Source: Galbula dea | Taxonomy: Eukaryota; Chordata; Aves; Piciformes; Galbulidae | Length of the DNA stretch: 64,000 bases | Assembly: GCA_013399015.1 (NCBI GenBank) | Contig: VWZX01001131.1 | Location: 1,116,001-1,180,000, forward strand | Direction of reading: 5' to 3' | Shown: positions 1 through 14,200 of the stretch, in pieces | Layout of the letters: every line of letters begins with the position of its first letter | Position numbering within the stretch: position 1 is the stretch's first letter | Notes under the pieces: generated by a model | What the model was told of the DNA's origin: nothing | Databases searched by the model: none | The model's input: the letters and a program-made list of their open reading frames with translations, nothing else | Made by a program: the position numbers and the translations under genes

Positions 1-3000
1 AGATGACACTACATTGTCATGTAGTTTCATTTTTCTAGTTCGTAGCTGCTTCTGTAAAAGTGGGGAGCTTCCAGTACTTTCTGGAAGTCTTGGAAGTCAT
101 TTCAAAACATGGTGTTGGCTTCCTGCCCCAATAACTTGAATTAAAGTGCTTTAACTATTTCTTTAGAGAAGCATACCAAAAGGTAAGTGATATATTGCTT
201 GAGACAAAATGGGTACTTTGGCCAGGTGCTTTTTCTGCATTAACCTGTAATTGAATGACAAAAATAATCTCTCTTTTAATTTGTTTCTTTTTCAGGATTC
301 TATTTCTGTTTATCACAAAGAATGATTGTCTATATTGATTTTGTATTTCTGCTTTCTGGCTGCTTTAGCTTGCCACAGTTGCATGTAGTTGCTGAACTGG
401 AAGCATTGTCGCTAGCAAAAGGCTTCATGCAGAATAAGTATTGCACCCACCCATGCAGTTGGGTCTTACTCTCTGACTTGTTCAAAGACTCTGAGTGGTT
501 CTGGCACAGAATGATTATGTGACATTGTTTTGACAGTCACATGTTCCTTTCTCAAAATGCCTTTGATCCAGGAAGGAGCAGTAGGATTAAAGGTGCCCCA
601 GTGCAGTGAGGTGCAGACTCCATAGGCAGCTAAGGCAGCAAAGAGCAGCTAGGTTCTTGTCTGCTCCACCTCATACTTTCCCTGGGGCTCTTCAAAGTAT
701 CTGAAAAGGGTTGTGATAGGAGGCAGTGGATCCTGTGATCTCCATCCTGCTGACAGGTTGCAGGACTGCAGTGTGCTCCATGGGGAACAGCTCTGTGTAC
801 CCAGGCAGGTCCCAGGTGGCTGTGCTGGCAGTCCATGAGAAAGCCGTGAGGCCTGACAGAGGTCCTTGAGTCTAGACGATCTTAATCTTCAGTACAAACG
901 TGACCTGAGTCAGAGATCAAGGGAAATGCATGGTCCAAAATAAAAGGGGTAGGGTGGGAATTGGGCTTTTTAGGTCAGGAGGCAGCATTTGAGTGATGCA
1001 ACATGAGAGATGGGGGTTTTCTGTGGGCCTCTGGGCATGATAATGACCCCTTCCTGGGAGTATGGGGGTGAGGTTTGTGATCGCAAAGCAAGACTTTAAG
1101 ACCAGGCAATTACTTTTATTTATTTATTTTTAATACTTGCCTAGGACCTGTTTGGAAAGAATCTTCATAGTTCTGTAACATTGTGTGTGTGTGTACATCT
1201 CATCTGTAAAGTACATATTTCTTTAAATCCCAATAAAATACCCAGCTGCACCTTGAAAACAAGAAAACAAATGAAACCAAGGGAAAGGAAAAAAATTCTC
1301 ATGGATTTGGAACTTGTGATTGGTTTAAAATTGTTCAAAATTGTATCTGGTGGTTGTTCTTATAGATTTTTCTCATTGAAGATGTTACAAGACATAATTT
1401 ACGTGGTTAAACCACAAAGATGTGGATTGCTTATAAAAATGTGGCTGTATCTTTGGCATGACTTCTCCTGAGTATCTCCCACACAGATTAACTTCATAGA
1501 AAATTCCAATTTTCTTTATTTAAGAGCACAGGCCCTCTTTGAAGAGGTAATTGCATACAGAGTTTCCACGTGGCAGGAAGCATCTGCCACAGTCTGGCCC
1601 CCACAGGACTCACTGTGATGTTTCTGGATGACCAGCATAATTGCCCATTGTTGTAGTGTAGTGTGATGCTGTACAAATCCCAAGCAAAATAGGTTGGTTG
1701 AGAAAACTGAGAATCCTCATTAATCATGAAGTTAGCTATAAATAGCCTGGTGAACAGTTTCCTTGTTAAATATTTACATGTTTGAGAGTCTGAGTTGGAC
1801 AATATGAACATGCTGCACGTTCTGATACAGCAGGAGCACCACACCATCCTGAAGTAAATCTTGAGAGAGAAACAGTTAAGGCTTTTGTGACAACAGGAGC
1901 TGACTTTTCTGTAGTGATAATGATAGTTAGAAGCTGGCAACACTGCAGTGTTCTCTGCTCTTGTGGTTGTCTTGCATATTCTGAAGTAAAGGATCACTCA
2001 TTTTTGTAGGCTTTGGGAAAAGTGGGCATTGAAAAATTGTGAATGGTGATTTTAATCAGCAGCCAGAACTGAAGTTCTGTTAAAGAAGCAGCTGTAACCT
2101 TCATGATGACTTTTCTGAGTGGAAGTGTTGTTCATTTTGCTTTTAAGAAAGCCATGCATTTAATCTTTCCATTTACTCTTGGTAGCTACACCTCCTGTTC
2201 ATCCCATTTAGGAATTCTACAAAGGTTTTGAGGGATATTTTGGTGCTTTCTCGGAATTGCTAAAGCAGGTTGAATACAGATTTATTGGTTTGGTTTTTTT
2301 TCATTTCCCCACAAGCTCCAAAGACTTCCAGTTAGCTGAAAATTATGCTTCCTCCATGACTGTACTAAATTACTTCTGTGAGTCTACTCTTAACTTTAAA
2401 AAGGCAATTTATATAAGCTCCTTGCTACAGTATACCAGTCCTGAACTTGCAGCTGTGATTTGTCTTTTAAAGCTTAGAAACAGCACATAATTTCAAGTGA
2501 AGATTTTGTTTGGATGGCTGCATCACCACTGCAAAGGAGGCTGTGGTTTAATGGGCATCATGGTTTTAAAAAAAAATTGGATGGGAGTTTTCTGAAGACA
2601 AAGTGCAGGACTTGCTCTGATCCTAGCAGTAGAGGTGGGCATGATAACTCCAGAGATGCTAGGGAGAGCAGGAACAAGAGAACATAGGTAATAACACTCT
2701 GCTTTTGTCTTCCTTTCATATAATTTTTCTTCTTAGTGTGCTTCATGTATTTGTAAGGAATCACAGTTTTTCTTATACATATTGTCATGCTATTCCAGTG
2801 GCTTTTTTGTAGGCTTGATGCTAGACTTGATTTTTCCAGTGAACAAGTTAAACTTCATTAGGTTTTTGTTTATTTTTTAAGAAAAAAGGGAAGGGGGGGA
2901 AGGAATCCTAAGTAGTAACCCTTGGACTTCATGAATCTTGGTGCAGCTTTAAACTAAACTACTAATCAATAAACACTCCAGAACACTGTACTTTGGTCTT

Positions 3001-6000
3001 AAAACACTTTGTTATTGAATGCTTTTAATTCATCATGCTTTGGGGGCTTTTTAAATGCAGACTTGCAGAGTTATTCACAAATTAGAGCAGTCAAATAGTA
3101 TGTGGATGATTAATAGCTTTGGTATTCTCTGAATAGTTATGGCGTTTGGCAAGTATTTTATGAATACCAGTGAACCTTAGCTGTCAGATGCTGTTGGACT
3201 TCTTCATAATCAGATTTTTTCCAAATCATTTTTGATTTCTGGAGCATTCAAAGTACTGGTGCTCTGAGAGAAGTTATTTTGAGAAATAAAGATAGCTAAG
3301 AAAGCTGGAGAGCCTCTCTTTAGATGACTGCTTTTTGTATTTCATAATATTGAAAGAAGCTGATTTCAGCTTGTTTTTACTGTCATGAAGAGACTGTGGT
3401 TATCCCCATCCATGGGGTATCACTGACCAGAGCTAAGCATGTTATTGGTATTCCTATCTGTCATTGGAAGCTAGTGTGGAAATGGATTTTAATGTTGTAT
3501 AATAACTATTTTTCAAGTTAGATGTACCTTGGCAGGAAATAGTCTTAATAAAAACAGAGATGAAAAAGCAAATTCAGGATATTTGTTGAGCTCAGTGCTG
3601 AAGACCATGTACTTGGGATTCAGAGTTCACCAGGATGAGAAAGAGGAAGAGAAGGAAAGGGCGATGTTATTCCCAGAAGTGAAAACCAAATAATAAACCC
3701 TTTGGGAGTGAGACCATGAGCTTCAGCCTTGGGTTTTTGCTTTTTTTTTAAGGAAAAATCTGCAGTGGTTCTGAGTACTGGAATTCTTGGGCTTCAGTGC
3801 AGATTTTGGTGTCCTCTAATTACAGAGTAAAGGGAGGAAGATGTGTATTTTTGAATGGCAATGAGGGACTGCTGTTAGCCGCTTCTGTGGCTGGTTTTGC
3901 CTTTTGCACTCCCTCTCCTATTCCAAGTAAAGCCCTGCTCTAGCATTCCTACTTCTGATCTCCTTGTCTCGTGAGGATTAGTCCTGTTAGCTAGGGAACA
4001 GCATTAACAGATCACACATTTCTTAAATTTTATGTCAAGTTAGTAGATTTACCATAAAATTTTCAGCCCTAAACAGCTAGCATTTAAATAGCGTTGGCCT
4101 CTTTCGTGAGGCTGTTTGCAATTTCCTGACAGAAAATCCCTTGCCAGCAAGCCATGGAGGAAGCAGCCAGTCAGAAAAGAAGTGTTCTTAACAGAAATCT
4201 TGTTTAGTACTAGTGCTTCAGGACGATAGTCTGAAAACAAATGAGGCTCTTCAGTGAGTGACTTACATCCTCAAACCCAAAAATACTAAGATCCACCTAC
4301 TCTGCTGCAGGAATTTGCTGCAGTGGGGCCCGGTTTTCCTCCCCCATCATTATATTCCAAGTGTTTTATGGAAAACAAGTAGACACACTATATTAGCTGA
4401 TGGAAAAAACCAAAAGGTTTTTGCATTTAAAACTGTGATTTGAAACAAAATCAAACATGTGAAATGGACTCTTCTCCTGATGACTCCTCAGACAAAGGCA
4501 GCATTGACACACACCGAAATGCCAGGAGCAGAATTCATGCCATCTGAGTGCACTCTAATGCTAGATCCATAATCCCCTGTTCTGTTTGGCAGTTTTTACA
4601 AGCAGCCATTTGTTAGAAAAATAGACTTCATTAGTGATTTTTCAGCTCAGAGTGCCCTTGCACAGCATTTGCCTGATAGAACGTGCAGAAGCTGAGCTGC
4701 TCTCTCCTGGCTGGAGCACTTTGCATTTCACAGGTGATGACTTGACTGAACAGTGAAAACATCTAATTTTCACTTCTTGTTTGGTTGGTTTCACTTGCCA
4801 TAACTTATTTGGGGTTTTTTCCCTTGTAGGTTTTCATCCAGTGGTGCTGCAACATAATTTATTTCCTTTTCAGTGGGAAAAAAATACATATATATTTAAA
4901 AACCTAGAATAGGTGTGTAAGTTCAAAGCCTTTTCTTATGTGAGTGCCTAAACATTACATAAGGTACATTTGGGCATGCGGGCCTAAAGCATAGCAAATG
5001 TCTTCCTTAGTGTTGCTGGCCTTGACTTGCTGTATGGAGCCAGGCTTTCCCTGGAGACCTCCTGTCCTTCCACCTGATTTGGAGAACAGCCCTAGGACAC
5101 TTACCGTTAGTGATTGTTTCTGATAAGAGGTCTTGGAGACCAGTCTGGTGTACTGGTGTGAGGCACTTTCTCCTCCATATTTTACTTGTCTCAGAGGTGC
5201 TGGGGGCATGCACTTGGAGAAAGCCAGTGAGATGACTTGGGAGCAGCATCAGCAATTTCAGTCACAGTACTTCAGATAACAAAGTTCTAAAAACTCTGTA
5301 TTTCTCTTCACAGATCTGGCTTAAGATAGAGACAGAACACTCAATTTTTAGTGCCATGCTTTATCTTTCATAATTTCTGATTGATTTGGTAAAATAATGT
5401 CCTTTGAGGGAGTAAAGGATATTAAGGGCTTTCTGTGCTCTAGCTCCTGTTAGTTTATCTTCTTAAGTGGGCAAAAAAGAGGTGGAGGAATTCTGTGCTA
5501 CAGAAACAAATAAAGTAACCTTAGTTTTGTGATATTGATCCTCCTTCCCCCTTTCATTTGCCTTGTGTCAGGTCTTTTCAGTTGCACAGTATGAAGTCCT
5601 CCACAGAGATGAGGGGGTTTGGGTTTTCTTTCACAGGGAGGAAAAAACCCCGAACCTGCACAAACATTTTCCTTCTCTGTGACATATTGAACTAGGGCAA
5701 TCGCATTATCCCAGCTGGTTGGTAGCAGCAAGCTGTTTTGCCACCAAATCTATTTAGAATGATCAGTCTTTCAGCAGCAAGAGATGAAAGCTCAGTCAGT
5801 TTATTTTATACTGGAACATTTTGTATGTACTTGCCTGATGCAGAAGAGAGAGATTATAGGGACCTCTACTTATTTATATAGCTCTTTTGAAAGGCTAAAT
5901 GGAGTATGAGGCAGGCAGTTAGGTAATGCCCACATTTTGCAAATGGGGCTAATCACAGGTCAGGAAGGTTAGCTGCACGAGACCATGGAGTGTCAGGAAC

Positions 6001-8123
6001 AGAAGTGGTAATAGTGAGTCACAGCCCTGAGTTCCTTGTGCTTATCTTCTGTATTATGGGTTTCAGGCACTTCAGGCATGTTTGGCTATAAGAGCGGAGA
6101 GGTTATAAAGTACATACTTGTTAAATAATTCCATTAACCTTGTTACCTCTGCTAGATTTCTCACTGTACCTACAGTCTGTGCTTGTATGGCAGTGCACAG
6201 AGTGGCATTTTAAATTGAGTTGGATTGGGCTAGATTTCTTCTAAATGAGATTATAAAACTGCAGAACACAAAGCTAATATGATTAAGTAATGATATTCAG
6301 CACCAAATGGTACTTAATAAAAGGTGTTTGAATTTGAACTTCTACATTTGTTCAATCGATTTTAAAATCTTGGTCTTTTTCTATAGGCAAGCTTTTGTTA
6401 TAGAGCTGTAGGCAAGGTACCTCAGAATATTGAATCAGCTCAGAATGAGCTATGCCAACATGCTGGGTCATGCTTTTGACTTAGCTCCACTCAACAGCAT
6501 GCTTTACAGAAATGCACTGTGTACCACTTTACAATCTGGGTCTTTGGTCAGCATTGCCCAACTGCTTGGCCTTTTCGTCAGCCCTTTGAACCATTAAGGG
6601 AGCATCTGATTTTGAAGCTGGAAAAGTGTCTGTGTGAAAAGCATTTCATGACATGTTCTTTTTAAGGAGGTTGCTATGCAGCATTATTAGTAAATAGCTA
6701 AATATTGCCTTACCTGCATGGTGCCTCAGACGCACTGTGTGGAAGTTAAGATACAGTACAGAACCTTTCTGTTTACCTTTCTTGTTGTTACTTGGTTATT
6801 CCCAATACTTCAGTGATAACAGTAGTAGAGCACTTCATATGCAAAACCCTCAGGGAAGAGATTTGCAAACTTCTGGTGTTTGTTGCCAAGTTTATTTCTT
6901 TACAAAGCATTCTCGCTCCTTGCTGGTAGTGCCAGCCCACGTCAGAGTCTGTACCAGTCCTTTTCCATTTTGTGCTGTAGGGCAGTTTCCTAACATAATC
7001 AGACTTAAAGCTTTTGTTTGGTTTATTGTAAAGATTTACCTTTTTTATGGCTTCTTGGTGTACCACTGGAAGGCACTTGCCTTTTGTAATATTAACACTT
7101 TGTCAGATAGAATTTCATGAAAGGTTAGGGTTATTGATGATATTTATTTAATGTAGACATTGTGACCTGAAACACTTGCAGAGCTTGGTCAAATTGGCTA
7201 AGAAGTTCCTTACTGGGAGAGGGGTTATGTTGCTGCCTGAAAGGAGCTTATTGACTCTAATGTTCTCTTAGTTTCTGCTCTTCACCTTGTTAGCAGATTC
7301 ATCTAAGGTATTATATTGTGTGATAGCACAACGTGGGGAAATGTTACATGAATAACAACGTAGCATAGGATGGCAAATCATGCTGGAGAGTGATTATTGC
7401 ATCTACTGCGCTTGCATATAGTTATATACAAATAAAAAGGGTTTAGGGAATGTAGTTTTATGACAGGGTCAGTTGTGCTGGAGGTTGGATTGTGCCATGG
7501 TGGGGGGACAGTATGCAGGCTGGAGCTTGGAAAGGAAGTCCCTCTGTGTCTGTAAGGTCTGGGGTGTGGTTTTGGTACGGACAGATACAGACCTCTGGGG
7601 AGCAAGTTTAGCAGACAATGTGGAAAAAGATTCTTGAGGCTTCTGGAGTGGGAGGTGCACAGTGGATAGGAGACATCCCAAGAGTATCATCACAGTAATA
7701 TTGTGACTAAAGAGGATTTAATTTCTTTGACAGTACCTCAACTTGCCTCTGAAACATGACTCTTCTCCTGTCAGGCTAAAGATTGCTCAAATATGTAGTT
7801 TTTTAAGTAATGCAATTTTTTAAGTAATTGAAACCAGTTAATAGTAATGATCAGTTATATTTGTTGATGCACATTTAGCTTTTTTTGTACACCTTTTATG
7901 CTTGCCTCCAACAAATGACTTGCATGCAGTGTTTCCTTTGTTTCTGGTTTGGTGCTTAAGCCCTTAGAGTGAGGCCTAGCTAGACTGTAAAACTCTCCTT
8001 CAGCAGCTTGCTTATGCTTGTGGCAATAACCTTTCTGCAGGGGGTTGTGCTGTTTATTGACAAAATTCCATTTTCCAGTTACAAATAGAATATTATTAAG
8101 AGAGTCTTCTTTTTACCAATTAG
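1..8123 (+). other. GAB1 intron (partial), no coding content recognised
   Basis: This AT-rich stretch precedes the first recognisable GAB1 exon and should be the 3' part of the intron before it. I scanned it for the preceding GAB1 coding segment (the proline-rich region ending DRK) and did not find it. Open frames here, including a 167-codon minus-strand one near 1494-1997, match no family I know. A short (GT)n run lies near 1183. Confidence 0.8.
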
Positions 8124-8213
8124 GTCAAAGTCCTAAAATTTTAAGACCTAAACCACATGGTTTAGAGCGAACTGATTCACAAACCATAGGTGACTTTACT
8201 ACAAGAAGAAAGG
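8124..8213 (+). CDS. GAB1: GAB1 coding exon (fifth from last)
   Basis: The acceptor is accaattag and the donor is GG|gtatgt. The exon completes a split glycine codon and reads GQSPKILRPKPHGLERT followed by DSQTIGDFTTRRK. It ends with one base of a split codon. Human GAB1 has the same segment with L for P and A for T substitutions. Confidence 0.95.
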
Positions 8214-11200
8214 GTATGTACTTTAGCACTGTATGTATATGGAGCTTTGTGAAAAATAAGTAAAACAGAAATTAAGAAAACTGTTATTCTGGAATAACTT
8301 TTACCTCTTGTATAGTCTTTTTTACTTCTAATTTAAGATCGTGGTTGCATTTTCCTTGCCAAGCAAAAAGTTCCTATGTAAGGAATTAGTCTTTCTAGCT
8401 TGAACAGCACATGGAAACATTTCCTTTACATTAACAAGAGTGTTCTGATCTCTTAAATTGTTGCTATTCATATTTTGGATGTACTTTTTTCTGTTTATTT
8501 AGATGCAAGTATTTATGACTTCCTTAGAAGTGCTTGAAATAACGTTTGTTGGGCAATAACGTGAAATCACAGTTTACATGGGTGTCCTGCTCTTTGCTAA
8601 ACACTAAAATACAGCAAAATGTGGATCCTATGACCATTTACTAGTACACAGATTTATTGATGCATCTTAATGTGCATTGCCATTCATCTCATGGGCTTTA
8701 TTGAAGGTGCTGAGTTGGTGCCTTATGTAGTCACAAGAATGTTAAAAAAATCTCATAGAAGTGTCACTGATCATTACTTTTGGTTGCTAAAGCTCATTGC
8801 AACTGGATGAAATATTCCTGCTATTCTCAGTGGGCTTTGGACAAAGTTCTGACTCTATTTTTGCTGGAGCAGTGCCTGCCAGGTAGCCTCAGACCTTTAC
8901 AGAGGGCTTGATACCTGCCAGGTAGTCTCAGACCTTTACAGAGGGCTTGATCCAAGTGATCACTTTTATGTCCCTAAAGCTTTACTACCATCTTGTCTAC
9001 ATTAAGTTTGGTTCTGCCACTCTTACCTCATGTGATACCTTATATCTTGAGACAGATGAGATGTAGTTCCTCTTCTGAGGCTGTGGTGACAGCTTTTTAT
9101 GAGCAAGTGAGTTAAAGTGGCAGAATTACTGGAGTAGGCTTGGTACTCTCTGAGTGCATCATTATGGCTTTTTAACAGAGGAAAGGAGAAAACTGTTTGG
9201 GATACAACAGGCTGATATGTATGCAGAAAATTTGAATCAGGAATCCTTCTGTTCAATGCCTTTTCAATAAGCTCTGTCTAAAGAGTGAGTATAATGAAGT
9301 AGGGTTCTGCTTTTAGCTTGTGAGATAACCACACTGATTAAGCAACCGGTTTCTGTCAGTTCTTCACATGGTCACTTATGACAGCTCTTACTCCATATCA
9401 ACTGCTGTGACATGCTTGATGTTTGAGCTTGGTAAATCTGCTGATAGGCAGCAAACTGAGGGTGGGGCAAGCTGGAGGGAGGGATAATGCATTTCTTGCT
9501 GATACTTTATTTGTGGTTCTGTTCTGAAAATTGAATTGAAAGATGGCACCTTTTCTAGATCAATGGTAGCTGTCATTGATGGCACAAACGTGCTGCTGCT
9601 CTGCTTTTCTGTTGATAAGCACAGAAGCCAGACAGGCACCCCTTGGAATTGAAGTTGGGTGTTGGCTTCTCTCATTTCTCACTTTTGGAAACTTACCTAC
9701 AGATCCTGCCCACCCTTGGAGCTCTGAGACCTCATCAGTAAGGGCAGATGTATGTAGTGAGGGCAGAATTTGCCTCATAATAATTGTCCATGAGCCAAGA
9801 AAAGTACCCAACGCTGGCTCTGCTGAAACAGTTCATCAGCAGTACCCTGGCCTTGTCAGTTCAGGAAGTTATCATGGCAGAGTAAAGACAGAACATGATG
9901 CTGTCATTTCCAGAGTCTCTTTTCAAAACAGAATTACTACGTACAAGTATATCTTGCAAAATGCTTAAATTTGGGGGTTTTTCTAATTGATGTTGCTTTT
10001 CAGTACCTGGAAAGATTAAAAATATAGGCTAATATATCATGACTTTGAGAACTGAACAGTCTCTCTTTTTCCTAGCTACTACTTACTATTTTAAAAAGTA
10101 GGGGGAGGGGGGTGGCATTTAGGCTGTGAAAAGCTATTCAGTTGAATTGTGGTTAGGAATGTTCTGTGCTTTAAGATTGTCTGTTTCTTATATAGCAAAA
10201 CCAGCTCCACTAGAAATAAAGCCTCTGCCTGAATGGGAGGAGTTACAAGCCCCAGTCAGATCTCCTATCACCAGAAGCTTTGCACGAGAGTAAGTTTCTT
10301 AGCTTTTGCTCATTCAGATTAATGTTTTTGATGACTAGGGTGTTAATAACTGTGTGTACATGTGTAGTACATCTTGAAGTTTCCTTTGGAGGTGTGTGTG
10401 TCTGTGTGTAGGTATATATGCTGATGTGCATTGAAACAAAAGATGTCCATATGAATTTTTATTTTGTAATCTTAAATGTGAGGGACTGTGGATAACGAGA
10501 AAATGTGACAGACTAGTAAACCTGAATGAAAATCTCATCTCTAATATGCTTATTTTTGTTGTTTACCAGGAGGTTTAAGATATTCAAGATGTATTGTTTG
10601 TAAAATAATTCCTGGTAATTAGCTCCTCCAGGTTTCCCATGTCTCCCAGACCGGATTCGGTTCATAGCACAACTTCCAGCAGTGACTCGCACGACAGTGA
10701 AGAGAATTATGTATCCATGAACCCAAATCAGTCCACTGAAGACCCAGTATGTAAAATCTACATCTTAACTACTCTCTTCCTGTGCAGTCCTTACTTTTAA
10801 ATCATGCAAATACAGATCCTTCCACTCAACATCACTCTCTTTATACTGCTAGATCAAAATAATTGTAGAAATATCTCCAGAGCAAACTTGTAATTTGGTA
10901 AAACCTCAGTGAATAAGTTAAGGGCATAATCGTCTATGCAAGAGATATATAATCTCTTGCAACAACCAGCTCAATACATGACTTTTTTTTTCCTCTTCCC
11001 TAGAAACTCTCCTCTTTCTAATTGCTTTTCCTGGGCTTTGCACCAGTTCAGTTTTATGTGACATCAAGGGAAAAAAAACCTGTCTTAGGACATGAGACGT
11101 GCTTCAAAACCTTTATTAAAAGGACACTTTCCAATAAATGTGGAAGGAACAGGGGGGAAAAAGGATTGATATTTGTTGTTTACATGGCATAAAAACTGAG

Positions 11201-14200
11201 CTATGTGTACTTTTATTAGGCTTTGGGTTTCTTTTTCAAAAAGAGGTTCTTTGTTTATTGGCTATCTGTATTTGTTCCCCTCTGGGGGAGAGTTTTCTCA
11301 GATAGTAACGTTTCGGATATTCAGCTTGCAGTGCAGTAGGTGAAGAGCTAAGCAGGAAAAGTCAATGATGAGTGCTGTGGTGTTTGTTCTGTTGGGAGGG
11401 AAGGAGAGAGACATAAAGAAGAAATAATAATAGTATTTTTAAATAAGAAGGTAGACCTAGGCCTAAACTGAAATGTGGTCCAGAACACCCCTCATGCACT
11501 GGAGGAAAACCTGTAGCTTGAGCTCAGGATTTTGGTCAGTGTGGCTCAATGCGTTCACCACACTTTTACAGTTTGGGTTCTTAGTTGGGAATACAGCAGC
11601 ATTTTTCATCCTTAAAGCATCCTTAAAGACCTTCTTGGAGGAGGGCCTGTCTAGCACCCTTTTGGTTTTTTTTGTTCTGTTCATGTGTTTGCCTTCTTAA
11701 ATGGCTTGTGCTGGCCCTTTTCACTACACTCTGGACTCTCCTCCTCTCACAGTGCTGCTTGCTTCTCTATCCCCTGCTGCTCTGGATACCATTCCCAATC
11801 TCCTCCAGTCTCCCTCCCCTCCAGCTCACCATTGCTGCCTCTGGATGGTGCCTCTTAGGTCCCCTGGAGCTCAGGAACCTGTAGAGCATCCTGGCCTGTG
11901 CTCTGTCCAGTGTCTGATTTGCCAGCAGCGCAGGCATGGTTCCTAGGTGAAGTGAGATTCAGCAGTGGGGAGCTGATGATGTAAAAACTTAGCCCCTCTC
12001 TTACAAGAGGCATTGGTAAGTAATTGGTAGTGTCCCATCTTACAGCTGCAAGAAACATCCCATCTGACACAAAGGTTTAGTGTCTCCTATGCTCACAGTT
12101 CTCCCTGCAGCAGAATCACAGCCCAAGTTGGGGGTTTCTCTTGATTCTTACAATGCCATTTCAGGAGTTTAACTTCACTGCCAGGATGGTGTAATTAATA
12201 TCACAGCTCAGATGGCCTCTCATTACTATCTTCTGGTTGCTTGCACCATTCATTCTTTAAGATTGTTCTACAGATTTCCTTTCATTTCATTTACATATAT
12301 TTAAAGTTTCTGTTTTCTAATGTGTATGTTCTGCTTGGCTAGTTTGTTTGAAATAACAGATTTGTTTGCTTAAAGAGTGGTAGCTTTATTTTATTTATGC
12401 TGGAAGGGTTGATATTTTTCAATCTGATTTTTGTATGTAAAATATGCAGAAATATGTTTAGATAATTTGGGCAACAAAAATGAACTTTGTTTCTGTTGTT
12501 TGTGTTTGTCCTTGTTGCCATCTAATGTCAAATGAATTAGATAATAGAGATATAACAGATAACTTCCATGTAAAAAGCCCAGCCCATGAAGCTTTAACCC
12601 ATAAAGTATTTTCTTTCCTAGAGAACCTGAATGTTGTTTTCAAATGTGCTAATTACATAGGCATTCTGGAAATTTTTACTTGTTCCAACTGCAGCCTAGA
12701 AGGGAGTCCATATTTTTTCATCATTTTCTGTCATCAGCCTTGAAGTGTTTTTCTTCTTTGGACATGTCATACTTCTGGTTTATTTTGTTAGATCAGCAAT
12801 ATTCTGCTTTTTCTCTCAAGCTGCTGTCGGCCTTACCCTTCTGTCTTTCCGTCTGCCTTCCTCTTCATTTTTTTGCTGACTGCTGCCCTCTGTCTTCCTT
12901 TTTTTTTCTTTATCTTTTAGAGAAGAGTCCTTCTATTGTACTGTTCCTATAACACCTGTTAAGAGGGAGGGATCAGGCTGGGAGAGGACAGAGGAGGTGA
13001 GGTTGTAAAAATCTGGGCTAATTAAAACATAGCTTTATACAATTCAACTTCCTTTCAGGCAGCTCTACACAAATTTTCCAAAGCCTTAATCTTTTGGCCT
13101 TATCAATTGCATAATACTTTTTGATTTTCAGCTTAATCAGGATGGCTTTTGAATGAAATGTAAAAGTTTCATTTGAAGTTTTGCCATTGTTGTAAGGCTG
13201 AAATTCTTGTAAGGTATTAAACAGGAATTTAAGGGAATAAAAATGTGTGTAATTAAGTAATGCTAAATTTGAGACTTAACAACTTCAGTTAAAAAGAACA
13301 AACCACACTCCATTCTTATCTCATGATGTGAAAAGGGCATGAGGTGGAAGGCACAGATTGGTTTGGTGGCAATCTTGAATTTTGGGGGGGTTGGGCTCCT
13401 GGTTTTTCCCCCCTATTAGCTTTCAATTCTGTCCCAGTTTTGACTTGGAATATATCTCCCTGCAATAAAATTTGCATGGTTTAACTGACTGCAAAAGCTC
13501 TCAGTCAGTTCTTTAACCTTTAATATTTTGATGGTTTTAGACTAAGCCTATTTGATGAAGTGAATCATTAGCATCTCTGTTTGTAGCTGAAGTTATTTAT
13601 ATTATAATTTCAGAATTTGTTTGGAAGCAACAGTCTTGATGGAGGAAGCAGCCCTATGGTAAAACCTAAAGGAGATAAACAAGTAGAATATTTAGATCTG
13701 GACCTAGATTCAGGAAAATCTACCCCACCTCGTAAGGTAAGCAAATCATAGAATCTTAGTATGAGATTTCAGCCTCCCTGCAGTGAGCAGGGACACCTTC
13801 CACTAGATCAGGTAGCTCCAAGCCCTGTCCAACCTGACACTGAAAACCCCCAGGCATGGGCATCCACCACCTCTCGGGGCAACCTGTGCCAGTGTTTCAC
13901 CACCCTCTTTTGAAGTTTCTTTCTCATATCCACTCTAAACTATCTACCCTCTTTCAGTTTAAAGACATTTCCCTTTGTCCTGTTGCTACAGACCCTACTA
14001 AACTGTTGATCCCCATCTTTCTTAGAAGCCCCCTTTCAGTATTGGAAAGGCTGCTTTAAGGTCTCCTTGGAGCTTTCTCTTCTTCAGGCTGAACAACCCC
14101 AACTCTCTCAGCCTGTCCTCATAGGAGAGGTGTTCCAGCCACAGGGCTCCAGAGCTGGACACAGTACTCCAGCTGAGGTCTCACCAGTGCAGAGCAGAGG

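Noticed and set aside
166..181. Micro-exon-like segment between tttctttag and gtaagt
   Set aside because: The splice consensus is good, but it is only 16 bp, not a multiple of three, and matches nothing in GAB1; chance is likely without transcript evidence.
1494..1997. 167-codon minus-strand open frame in a GAB1 intron
   Set aside because: It has no recognisable motif, signal peptide or family similarity, and it lies in AT-rich intronic sequence.
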